Assembly (NCBI GenBank): GCA_949752735.1
Contig: OX457036.1
Span: 6,512,577-6,576,576 of the forward strand
Source of the DNA: Lumbricus terrestris
Taxonomy: Eukaryota; Annelida; Clitellata; Crassiclitellata; Lumbricidae
Length of the DNA stretch: 64,000 nt
Direction of reading: 5' to 3'
A program made the translations under genes and the position numbers. A model generated the notes under the pieces. That model was given only the letters and a program-made list of their open reading frames with translations, had not been told where the DNA came from and did no database searches. How positions within the stretch are numbered: the stretch's first letter is position 1; every line of letters begins with the position of its first letter. Positions 53,000 through 62,129 of the stretch are shown in pieces.

Positions 53000-54110
53000 G
53001 TAACATTCGTCGATTAAGGGTTTCAATTTATCATATTAATTTTTTTAAGTGCGAAGAAGAGTGTAAGTGATATTTTTGATGGTGTTTTTGGAAATATCTT
53101 GTCCAAACACCTATAGCAATAAGAACCGACGGTCATTTAAAGGGACATTGAATTGCATCCCGTAACTCACCAAAAACGTCGATTGTGCCTTTAATTCGCC
53201 AGACGGCGTGGTAAGGTGAGCAGGAGCACGTGATGAGAACCTTGCATGGCTGCCAAATAGTTATATTTTAATTACTTGTGGTCATCAGCTTTCCATAATT
53301 ATAACGTGTTGTCATACGCGTTCGTGAATGTGAGTTCAAAAGAAGGATTGCTTCGGAATCTTTAGTCAATGTAACGCGGTGTTTCCAAAAGTAAGTGTGA
53401 CAATCCTTTCAAGTTCCCTGTATAATACAACATACCGTGTGTTGACTCTGGTGCAATTCGTACAACTTTTTAATGCGATTAAATGTGACGAATCAATTTT
53501 GACCGTAACCTATTTGTTTCTTAAACACCCTTAAAACGTAAATACTGAGATTTATATATATTTTACAATTTCGTACAGTAATTAGTTCCAGACTGCCCAG
53601 TCTTGCATGGCATTGCTTCGATTGTGTCTTGTAACTCCCGGAACAAACACTGTTCATTTGCGTAACACTGAAACGGAAGTAGATTCCAAGTGTAGCGCAA
53701 CGACGATCCTGGGTAGCGCAGCCGGATGTGACGTACATACACCGGAAGTGCGATTATCCTTCAAGTATGGTCTTTTTCGACGGTTTTTTTCGGATATCGC
53801 ATGAAGCTTCCGTGCAAAATTTGACGAATAGATCTGGGATACCTTGGAGCTGAAGCGGTCGCTGGACAGACCCTGTGTGTGGACACGGTAGTCTATCTGC
53901 ATGAAGTTTCCACGGGGAATAAGGCCGCCAAGTGGAGAACAGAGAAAGTTAGATGACACTGCATGGGATCGTAAGAGCTACTGACCATTTTTTATGCAAA
54001 AATTGTACGTTCTGCAAGGACTACGAATAGGCTACAAAGTATGCAAACGTACCAACGAAATTGCAATGATCCACAGCTAACACTTGGACGCAGTTTACTC
54101 AGTGGTGACA
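53000..54110 (+). repeat. CRE/ETS-bearing locus family, copy H, with arm B left part
   Basis: Colinear with 7370-8460. Shared blocks: TTTCAATTTATCATATTAAT, CGCCAGACGGCGTGGTAAG, CAGGAGCACGTGATGAGA, the module at 53525, TTCATTTGCGTAACACTG, GCAGCCGGATGTGACGTAC, CACCGGAAGTGCG, and CAGTTTACTCAGTGGTGAC at the end. The block before the module lies upstream in the promoter reading. Confidence 0.6.
53525..53560 (+). promoter_or_regulatory. ACACC-TATA promoter-like module
   Basis: ACACCCTTAAAACGTA is followed after 28 nt by TATATATATTTT. Orthologous within the duplication to 7888. Confidence 0.5.
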
Positions 54111-54179
54111 GGACGCCCACAACAGCGTTCCACTAATAAAACTTGAAAACTCCCTTGTTGTAATATAGTGCTGCATAGA

Positions 54180-54285
54180 CCTGATGGATCCAGATTTGAC
54201 GAGGGCCTATGACAACCGTGGCCCTTGCCCTCCGCAACCCTTGACAGAAATTTGTTTGGCATAATACAGCACCTTTTTTCAGATG
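54180..54285 (+). repeat. Dispersed repeat shared with 34.56 and 25.87 kb
   Basis: GATGGATCCAGATTTGACG, GGGCCTATGACAACCG and CAGAAATTTGTTTGGCATAA. Short open frames here (54225-54440, 54373-54672) do not show a recognisable domain. Confidence 0.5.
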
Positions 54286-54509
54286 CCATCGATGCCCTGC
54301 GTGAGTTCATGCCCTGCCGGATAAGTTCATCAGTGAGAAAGATATCGAAAAAGATTGCCACTCTCCTGATGCATGGCATGGAACTACATTCTGATTTTGT
54401 CCAATTATCTCGACGAAAGGATTGTCGGCGATATCCGTAAAACATTACATTCATTGAGAAGAAGGCATCCAGATCATCTAACGAACTTACGGAATATTTT
54501 GGATCCTGG

Positions 54510-54715
54510 CAGGGCTGTTTTTAAGGAATTTTTAGAACTGCACAACTCCTTCTTTCCTTTCCCATCCTCCATGGTAAATTACTTCCAATCGGATGAAAAT
54601 GACCTTTTTGCTAGTTTTAATTGCACAAAACGTGTGACAGAAGTGCTTCTACAGCTGCACAAATCCATTTAGAACTGCACATTTTGTGTACAACTGCACG
54701 TTAAAAAAAGCCCTG
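54510..54715 (+). mobile_element. hAT-type MITE, family C copy 1
   Basis: Ends CAGGGCTGTTTTTAAGG and GTTAAAAAAAGCCCTG, perfect 8-bp target duplications GATCCTGG (54502-54509 and 54716-54723). It contains repeated ACTGCAC motifs. Part of the same sequence is inside the hAT element at 41046-41190. Confidence 0.93.
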
Positions 54716-54879
54716 GATCCTGGAATGATTCGGCAGTTGGCCGACATTTCACGTGTGATGGCTTATGCACTCGACTATTATTTAGATCTCCCTCCTTATT
54801 TGGATCCGATAGACCCACGAACACCAAAGGTTGACCTGTATCAACCTCATGTAGATCTATGTCTGCGGTCATTCAATGG

Positions 54880-55083
54880 CAGGGCTTTTTAACGTGCAGT
54901 TATACACAAAATGTGCAGTTCTAAATGGATTCGTGCAGTTGTAGAAGCACTTCCGTCACGTTCCGTGCAGTTAAAACTAGTAATAATATGTCATTTTCCT
55001 CAGATTGGGAGTAATTTACCAGGGAGGATAAGAAAGGAGAGAAGAGGATGTGCAGTTCTAAAAATTCCTTAAAAACAGCCCTG
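54880..55083 (-). mobile_element. hAT-type MITE, family C copy 2 (inverted)
   Basis: Reverse-oriented relative to 54510-54715, with ends CAGGGCTTTTTAACG and CCTTAAAAACAGCCCTG. Target duplications TTCAATGG and TTCCATGG differ at one base. Arm A has no insertion at the matching point (near 10752). Confidence 0.92.
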
Positions 55084-55507
55084 TTCCATGGGGACCCAAG
55101 GTCACTTCAGATGCACCCGAGGTCACTTCAGGGGATCCACGGTCGCGTGAAGCAGATCGAATGCTTTGTCAATAGGATGCTTGTACTAATCCAATGCACT
55201 CAATGAATCATTAGATATACAAATATTATACATTAACAGCGCGTCATCTAGATTCTAGCCTGCTCTGTTCGCTCACTTGTCAACTTGTGCACATTGTGCA
55301 CCATGATCAGCCACTAAGTTCGCCCCAGGTAGACTATACTTCAACTCCACAATATCTCGGATCTATCCGCCAACCCGCAGATAGATAGTTGTTTTCTGTG
55401 AAAACCGGTAAAATCCATCAAGAAACGCCTACATCGGAAGAACATATATACAGACTTCCGCTGCTCATACGTCACATCCGGCTGCGCTCTTTCGATCTCT
55501 GCAAAAT

Positions 55508-55590
55508 TCGTGTGTGTGTTTGTGTGTGTGTTTGTGTGTGTGTGTGTGCGTGTGTGTGTGCGTGTGCGTGTGTGTTTGTGTGTGTAACCT
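55508..55590. repeat. (GT)n microsatellite
   Basis: Imperfect GT run with TTTG and GCGT interruptions. The arm A counterpart is at 11168. Confidence 0.95.
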
Positions 55591-55693
55591 GTTGCGATGG
55601 TTTTCAGGTTTTACGTAAATGATCAGCGTTTGTGCACTAAGCGATCGGTACAACACAGCCAAGGATAAATTAATTCCGTTTCTGATCTCACAA

Positions 55694-55733
55694 TTATAAA
55701 TTATATGCAACTGGTATTGCTTTTTAAGGGTGT
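55694..55733 (-). promoter_or_regulatory. ACACC-TATA promoter-like module
   Basis: ACACCCTTAAAAAGC is followed after 28 nt by TATAATTTATAATT. Confidence 0.45.
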
Positions 55734-55855
55734 TTATGTAACCTGCAATGCAGCTGCGATCTACTTCCGTTTTCCGTTTTTGTGTGTGTAAATGATCAGG
55801 GTTTGTGCACTAAGCGATAGGAGACAGTGTAAATTAATTCCATTTCTGATCTCAC

Positions 55856-55857
<2 letters not shown>

Positions 55858-55893
<36 letters not shown>
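55858..55893. repeat. (AT)n microsatellite
   Basis: About 17 AT units, next to a degenerate module (ACACTAAGCACCG near 55918-55930). Confidence 0.95.
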
Positions 55894-55895
<2 letters not shown>

Positions 55896-55999
55896 TATTA
55901 TTGATTTTTGACGGTGCTTAGTGTTTACGAACCGGATTTTTGACGGTCACATTTGGTACAATCACAGTTTGTCGTTGGAAGAAGTTATATGAATAATTT

Positions 56000-56190
56000 T
56001 AGTGGTGGCGTCGTTGCCTTGAAGCCGGAAGGTTCGAGGTTCGAATCCACTTCGCCGCGTAGGGACCTTGGGCAAGTCCTTCACTCGCAATTGCTCAGCG
56101 CTTCGGCGTGAAACTCCGATGCAGTGTCCGCTCTGCATTCGGGAGCACCTCTGAGTAGAGAGCTTGAAGGGGCGCTATAACAAGTGCGCA
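56000..56190 (+). repeat. tRNA-derived SINE with MIR-like core and L2-type tail
   Basis: An A-box-like TAGTGGTGGCGTCG is followed by a perfect B box GGTTCGAATCC (56039-56049). Then comes GACCTTGGGCAAGTCC, the phrase also present in vertebrate MIR SINEs. The 3' end is CACCTCTGAGTAGAG, then CTTGAAGGGGCGCTATAA, identical in kind to the local L2 ends, as expected of a SINE that borrows L2 machinery. Not a tRNA gene: no cloverleaf 3' half. Confidence 0.78.
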
Positions 56191-56569
56191 TACAAACAAT
56201 ACAAACAATTTCATCAGAGAAAATAAAAAGAGAACGATCTACACCGAGAACCATGATGACGACTTGTTGAATAAATGTAAGAAAACCCGCTTTGCGTTGA
56301 ATGTGGATAAAAAATTTCTTCACATATGTTTTAGTCTCCCTCTCGTCAACCGACTCTGACATGACTCCGCGGTTACTTGCGCTTCTATAATGCCAGTCCC
56401 AAGCCTGCATAAAGGAGGAGGGCAACGCTAATGATTATTTTTTTTATCACATAGTGCGATTAAAAATGAAGAAATAACCAATTAACGAACAGTATTATGA
56501 AAAAAATAATAAACTCTTATCGACAACATGTTTTGCGATGACAAATGTCGTTAAATTCTGGATTCATCA

Positions 56570-56800
56570 ATTCATCAATCCATCCATCCATGCATCCATG
56601 CATCCCTCCATCCATCCATGTATCCATGCATCCCTCCATTCATCCATCTATCCACACATCCCTCCATCCATCCATCCAACTATCCACCCATCTCTCCATC
56701 CATCCATCCGTCCATGCAGTTATGCATCCATCCATCAATTCCTCCATCCATTCGTCCATCCATCTCTCCATTCTTCCATCCACCCATTCAAACTGCTACT
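56570..56800. repeat. (CATC)n tract, arm B copy
   Basis: Counterpart of 11820-12055. The Pro/Ser/His/Ile-rich frames are not genes. Confidence 0.9.
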
Positions 56801-57320
56801 GCTCCTCCACTTGAACGCTGAGAGTGTCAGTCCCTAGCATTAAAGGCGACGTTAATCAGCTAAGCAACCAACAGTTTAAGTGCCTGACAGCAAATAACTC
56901 AATTATTGATCCATAAATTGAACGAAAATTTGTTGTAGGTTTTCACTGCAGCGTATAGTAGAAAACCAATCCATTCTAATAACCACGAGGAGTCAGCCGT
57001 GGGCATGAGGCTGAAGCGTGTTCCTTTCTTATAACCTCGGAACACAAGAGCTGATAGCCAGTCCTCTCCTTAGCCAGCTTATCATTCCACCGACAGCGAA
57101 CGGTCTGTGTAGGCCACTCATTATGGCCTATTTTTGGATGGAACTGTAAGCTTAGCAGAAGTCTGGAACAAAATTTTGGCCCATGCAAAATTAGCAACAT
57201 AATTTATTGTTATCATAGTTACTGCTTTACAGCGTTGCTTCATAACAAAGATAATCGGCTTCATCTTACGGAGCAGTCGCAAAAATTGTTTACAAGATTG
57301 CCTTTGCGTATGTTGCACAA

Positions 57321-57356
57321 ATTTATATTAATCTTTTAAATGGCTATTTAAGGTGT
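57321..57356 (-). promoter_or_regulatory. ACACC-TATA promoter-like module
   Basis: ACACCTTAAATAGCC is followed after 29 nt by TATAAATTTG (TTAATATAAAT context). Arm B counterpart of 13246-13280. Box, spacing and TATA are all conserved between the arms. Confidence 0.55.
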
Positions 57357-58061
57357 CTAAGAAAAACATAAAAATTGATGTGTTCAAAGTCTGACAGAAA
57401 TGATAGCGCTAAGGAAAAGTTGAGAAAATTATCAGAAAATCTATCAACTGTCTAAAACATGAAGAATTAAAATCAAGAAAATAGGAAGCATGTTATTATC
57501 TTTTGAAAGCCGAATGCCACGGAACTCGTATGCTGGGCCGAACGCACTGCGAGCGCAAGGTCAGTTGAAGATTAAGGAGCAAGGTCATTGAAGCAACTCA
57601 ATGCCCTGTAGATCTATAATGAAAAATATGATATCAGGAAAATCGAAACAGAGAAATCAGACCATTAAATCCGTTCAACTGCAGGGAAGGTTCAATATTG
57701 GCTGATATGTTTGGCCTGATGGTGGAAACACTGCACAAACATTCTCACATGATCTGGGTGTACGGCTGCTCAACCGCTAATGGTGTTCTGGTAGTTCTAA
57801 TTCCAAGACAGGAAGACAGTCACTGTGGATATCGATGCTAATTATCTTTTTATCACAAAGCGTCTTTCCTTAAACTGAAACGATTAATACAGCTGCTATG
57901 TGCATGGACAGCGTGTCCGTCTTTCATCATCGGAGTGACTAGAATAGTTCCATAAAAATAGAAATTCAACATCGAATGTCAACGGCACAAAATTAATCAG
58001 CCGAAAGAAGTCGTTAAACAGCACACACTGGAAATCCCCATAAGCGAACTCTACTCACAAC

Positions 58062-58098
58062 ACACCTGTAAAATGGATTATAACTTGGATATATAAAT
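58062..58098 (+). promoter_or_regulatory. ACACC-TATA promoter-like module
   Basis: ACACCTGTAAAATGG is followed after 28 nt by TATATAAATCC. Confidence 0.6.
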
Positions 58099-58393
58099 CC
58101 GGCGCAACTTGCCTTAGGAACTCATCCTAGAGTACATTTTGTGTGTTGATAATAACAGACTATCATTGAGGACGGCGTTCAGAATTTAAAATAAGTGCAT
58201 AGATGCCGTCCACGATCGTCCAGCCACACTTTGAGCCCTGCAGCGTGTCCTGCTTTCACCATCGGGGTGATTAGAATAATTCCATGAAAATAGAAATTCA
58301 ACATCGAAGGTCAACGGCATAAAATTAATCAGCCGAAAGATGTCGTTAAACACCCAACACTGGAAATCACCATAAGCGAACTCTACTCATAAC

Positions 58394-58429
58394 ACACCTG
58401 TAAAATGTATTTTAACTTGGATATATAAG
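58394..58429 (+). promoter_or_regulatory. ACACC-TATA promoter-like module
   Basis: ACACCTGTAAAATGT is followed after 28 nt by TATATAAGTT. Tandem duplicate of 58062-58098. Confidence 0.6.
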
Positions 58430-60190
58430 TTTCGCGCAACTTACAATTGGGAAGTCACTCAGCCAGGTTTTGATAATATCATTGAGCGGAAACTTTCTAA
58501 CAAAATCAGTTGAAATTCCCACAAGCGACTAAACACTACTCAGAAACCTTCAAACAGTTTTCATACTACTCAAAATTCTTATAAGCTTACTCAATATTGT
58601 GCCCGTTCACAACAGAGCTCAACGTAGGCCCTAATAATAATTATTATTAGAAAATATATATACGTACAGGCAAGTCATTTGCAGCCGTCAGATGTTGTTA
58701 AGCACTGAACTTCAATACAACAGACAACATGAAAGCAACATGAAACCCGGTAATACCTATTCAGAAATAGATACATATAAATTGTAAATCAAGGCAGTAC
58801 ATTCATCTCTCAACACTCAACCATTATCAGAAGATGGACGAAAATCACAATTACTTGTGGGCCAATTATCGTTGCTTATGAAATCAACCAATGAAGCAAT
58901 CGCCCATACGAACAGTTCTATTTCCTATATTTCTTTTTTGCATAGCCCTCTAATACGACGCAACGCTTGCTTGTAAGCTATTCTGTACGACTCTCTTCAT
59001 AGTTGTTCTTTAAGAATTTGGAATTTTATAATTAGGTCGAGCTTCCATTGACAATACAATTATGTCCTGCGAGATGTTAGATAAGATTGCATTGTTGATT
59101 TATAGATGACCTAAACCACGTCTATGTATTTTATGATCAGCGAATAAATGAGTAAAAATAAATCAACGTGAACGCGTGGGTGGGTAAGTCAATAAGCTTA
59201 AATTTTGAAATAAGAAGATATTGATGAGCAACCAAATGGACGATTAAAAGGAGAGAAAGTAATAAAAGGGTATGTGTTAGCTTCCTCTAGTTCTTAGCCA
59301 CGGTATTCGTCTAAGATGGTACCTGTTCAATGTTCTATCCTCACTCTCGCCGTCTCAGCTTCCACTAGCAGTGTACGGTCATGATTGTATTCATACTAGC
59401 TGAGTGGTTGCAGGTGGAGTAGAATCCTCTGAAAATGTCTCAGCTGATAGGTATTTGAACCTCGCGACACACAGTCTCTAGAACTCTATCAACTGAACTC
59501 GTCAGCAGTCGATATATAACTATAGACCTACGCATAACGAATTAAGAAGTTATACATACGTAGCATAAATTGGAGAGTCTGTAAATTAAGATATAATAGC
59601 GAGACATAACTACCGTTTCAGATTTTCCTAAGTTTCTTCTGAATTTCTTTATTACTCAGAAGGCATCTTTTCAGCTTCAAGTAAAACTTTTCGAAAACAA
59701 AATAAATCCCAACAAAAGGAAGGTCAATGGACGTGAACGGATAAGATGTCTATCAAGGAATCTTTTATATTCAGCTGATAGTGATTATCGCTGCCTCCTC
59801 TTTTGTTTCTAGTTCGGAGTGGCACTATAACGTAGGACGTGTAATAACGTCGTAAAATCTGATGGCTCTCCTTCTAGTTTTAATATCCATACTCTCCAAA
59901 CGACGAATCCGCATATTATAGAGAAATAATCATAAATTAAAATTTATTCTTCTCACTTTGTATATCATCAGGTATATTACTGCTTTAGTGCGAAGATCGC
60001 CAAATAAATTTGTCAAAAACCAAGGTGAAATAGTTTTAAAAATTAATAAAGGTTTGTCCAATATTGCGAGTACCCGCTCTTGTTAGTATCGTGCGTGCGC
60101 CCATGAGGCTAGCGTTTCCATTACAAATAGTCAATCAAGAATTTATTATTTTTCTAAATATGAGTCAAAGTGGAGCAGAAGACTCGAACA
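58430..60190. other. Arm B-specific non-coding stretch
   Basis: No gene, repeat end or good module seen. Arm A has no counterpart: its sequence passes directly from the 21961 unit to the part matching 60197. Confidence 0.45.
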
Positions 60191-60589
60191 AAGGTACTAC
60201 CCTCATTTGTGGGATCTGAAGCTACACCATTTCGAATGACAGTTTAGGTCACTAACCAATGAACCGTCGACACGTCGAGCACTCAAAATATATAGCCCTA
60301 CAAATAATAAAAAAGTGGGTAGGTAAGTGAAACAAAAGTATGACTAAATAGGTGAAACAAATAATGTAGTGACACAGGTGTAAGATTTTTCCTAATTTAT
60401 TTTATATATCCTTTTTATTCGAGAGAGACTGTTAATTCTTCTAACGACACTGTGTTATATTAAAAAGTATCACCCCCCTATATTGTTCAAACTTGTGACT
60501 GGACACTACTACATGGTGTTGAAGTCAAAATTTTATGGTCATCTCACCCCCCCCCCCCTTAGTCCCTATCCAAAAGACGAACACGCCCA

Positions 60590-60703
60590 GTAACTCCGCC
60601 ACTGGTCGCACTCTGCCAGTGCCAGTCCCAAGCATGGATAAAGGAGGAGGGCGTCGCTAATGGTCTTTGTTACCACACAGTGACGTTAAACAGCAACTAC
60701 GAC
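60590..60703 (+). mobile_element. Short retroposon insertion with 14-bp target duplication
   Basis: GACGAACACGCCCA occurs at 60576-60589 and 60704-60717. The 114 bp between contain CCGCCACTGGTCGCACTC, GGATAAAGGAGGAGGGCG and TTACCACACAGTGACG. Arm A lacks it here (near 22552) but has the same sequence at 12170. Related ends (CCAGTC...AAGCCTG...GGAGGAGGGCG) also lie near 11652, 24830 and 56392. The long duplication indicates LINE-type retroposition; the family is not identified. Confidence 0.8.
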
Positions 60704-60714
60704 GACGAACACGC

Positions 60715-61090
60715 CCAATTCGCTTTTGACTCGTGCCCAGTCGTCCAGGGCAACCAGAATCGTTGCAGCTGATTGGCTGAGTCCTTCACGATTGGCTGAA
60801 CCAATCAGAGTTCAGTTAATGGTGTCAGCGACATCGGAAGTCAAAAGTCATCGTCAACGGAAGCTCTTCTGCCGTCCTTTCGGCTTCAGTTAACAACCGA
60901 ACAGGCAATATTGAAAATTGTCTCTTCTTGTTAATCTTAGTAGTATATATAATGGCCGTTCATGATCGAAATCTGCATTACTCAGCTGCATGGCGGATAC
61001 AATTAACGTCGTCTGTAATTTTGTATATATATTTTCGAATAAACATTTTAAAAGGTGTCCAACTACGTCAACAATTATAATTTTTTATGG
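60715..61090. repeat. CCAAT-bearing locus family, copy 3
   Basis: Counterpart of 22560-22930: AGCTGATTGGCTGAG, GAACCAATCAGAGTTCAG, GGTGTCAGCGACATCGGAAG, TGAACGGCC-type block and the module. Beyond the box, CAACAATTATAATTTTTTA and GGCTGGTAAAAGTAA are also conserved. Confidence 0.6.
61023..61058 (-). promoter_or_regulatory. ACACC-TATA promoter-like module
   Basis: ACACCTTTTAAAATG is followed after 27 nt by TATATATACAA. Confidence 0.55.
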
Positions 61091-61519
61091 CTGGTAAAAG
61101 TAATCTTAGTTTATTGAAGTCACCTCAATTGAGATCGGTAGCCTATCACTGATGAGCAAGCTGAGTATATAAGAGCGTCAGCTGTAAATACTGCAATTTT
61201 CACGGTTCAGATAACACGAGATGTGAATTTCACATAATTAAATAAACATAGACTGGATTATGGATACTATGAAACTCCATTTGATTGGTTTGACATACAA
61301 CGGGTTTGATCTATAGGCAAATCTGCATGGGTAGGGACTGCCCTGCAAATTGTCAATTGATTTATTCGCTGTTCAGAGGGCGCCATAATTTTTATGACTA
61401 CAAAGACAAGCAGTGGGGTAATGGTTGGGGTCAGTGGTGAGAGGTAATGGTAGGGGTTATGGGCCGAGGGGTGTGTCCTGTTCCCATAATGATATAGTCG
61501 ATGCACCATGGATCTTTCA

Positions 61520-61730
61520 ATGCTAATGCCTTGGGTCCGTTGGACCCCAGGTATGCTAAATGTGCCCTAGGTGTCTTACCCAATTTTTCCCCATTGAACC
61601 AAGAATGTTACAGTCTCCCAAATTTTTTGTACATGTAGGGGGATGCATTGTTGAGGAATTTGAATTATTTCAGATTTTAAGAATTTATATTAATTAAGAT
61701 ATTCAGGGTTTTGCAGTGTGCGTCATAGGG
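61520..61730. mobile_element. Possible TTAA-type MITE
   Basis: The right edge reads GCGTCATAGGG followed by TTAA (61731). Near the left edge is the hairpin GGGTCCGTTGGACCC (61535), like those of the other TTAA elements. I could not define the left terminus or its TTAA. Confidence 0.35.
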
Positions 61731-61985
61731 TTAAAAAATATGCTCCGATATTGGCTGAGCAGAGCGGCCAATCTACAGCAAATCGTAGCAGCGTCATTTG
61801 AGAATCTGAGGGTTCTTATAACTCCAGCTGCGTGTATTTTAACATGCTGTGGCCAAATAATGCTGGAGACAGATCCTCGACATCATCATCGTCATAAAGA
61901 CATAAACCATGAGTTCAGGGCCTATGTGTGCGTTCGAACTGTGCAAAGTAATAATAATTATTACGTTTTCACTAGGTCAATTTAA

Positions 61986-62020
61986 ACACCTCGAAAATGC
62001 TTCTTCTCTGACTTATAATA
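61986..62020 (+). promoter_or_regulatory. ACACC-TATA promoter-like module
   Basis: ACACCTCGAAAATGC is followed after 27 nt by TTATAATAATTT. Confidence 0.5.
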
Positions 62021-62129
62021 ATTTATTCGTGACAACAAAGACAACTGGTTATCAAGATTGCCAAATCTACCATCAAAACGTTCAATCGTTTGAAGATAAT
62101 TTAGACTTACAATGTAATATTAAAGCTTC

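Larger units (their letters stand above)
55092..55733 (-). repeat. CRE/ETS-bearing locus family, copy B
   Basis: Colinear with copy A (10706-11376): AAGGTCACTTCAG, TAGCCTGCTCTGTTCGCTC, AAAACCGGTAAAATC, ATACGTCACATCCGGCTGC (55468-55486), GT run, TTACGTAAATGATCAGCG, and the module. A second partial copy of the GT/ATGATCAG part and a degenerate box follows to about 55960, a local tandem duplication. Confidence 0.6.
57890..58429 (+). repeat. Locus family with conserved upstream block, copies 2 and 3 in tandem
   Basis: Two adjacent copies (57890-58098 and 58240-58429) of the block at 21800-21995, with GTCAACGGCA, GAAATCACCATAAGCGAA-type sequence and CTCTACTCA before each module. Downstream sequences differ. 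Arm A has only one copy, so the tandem duplication is specific to arm B or was lost in A. Confidence 0.65.

Noticed and set aside
56010..56060. tRNA gene suggested by a perfect B box
   Set aside because: No cloverleaf or acceptor stem; the sequence continues into a SINE core and L2-type tail.
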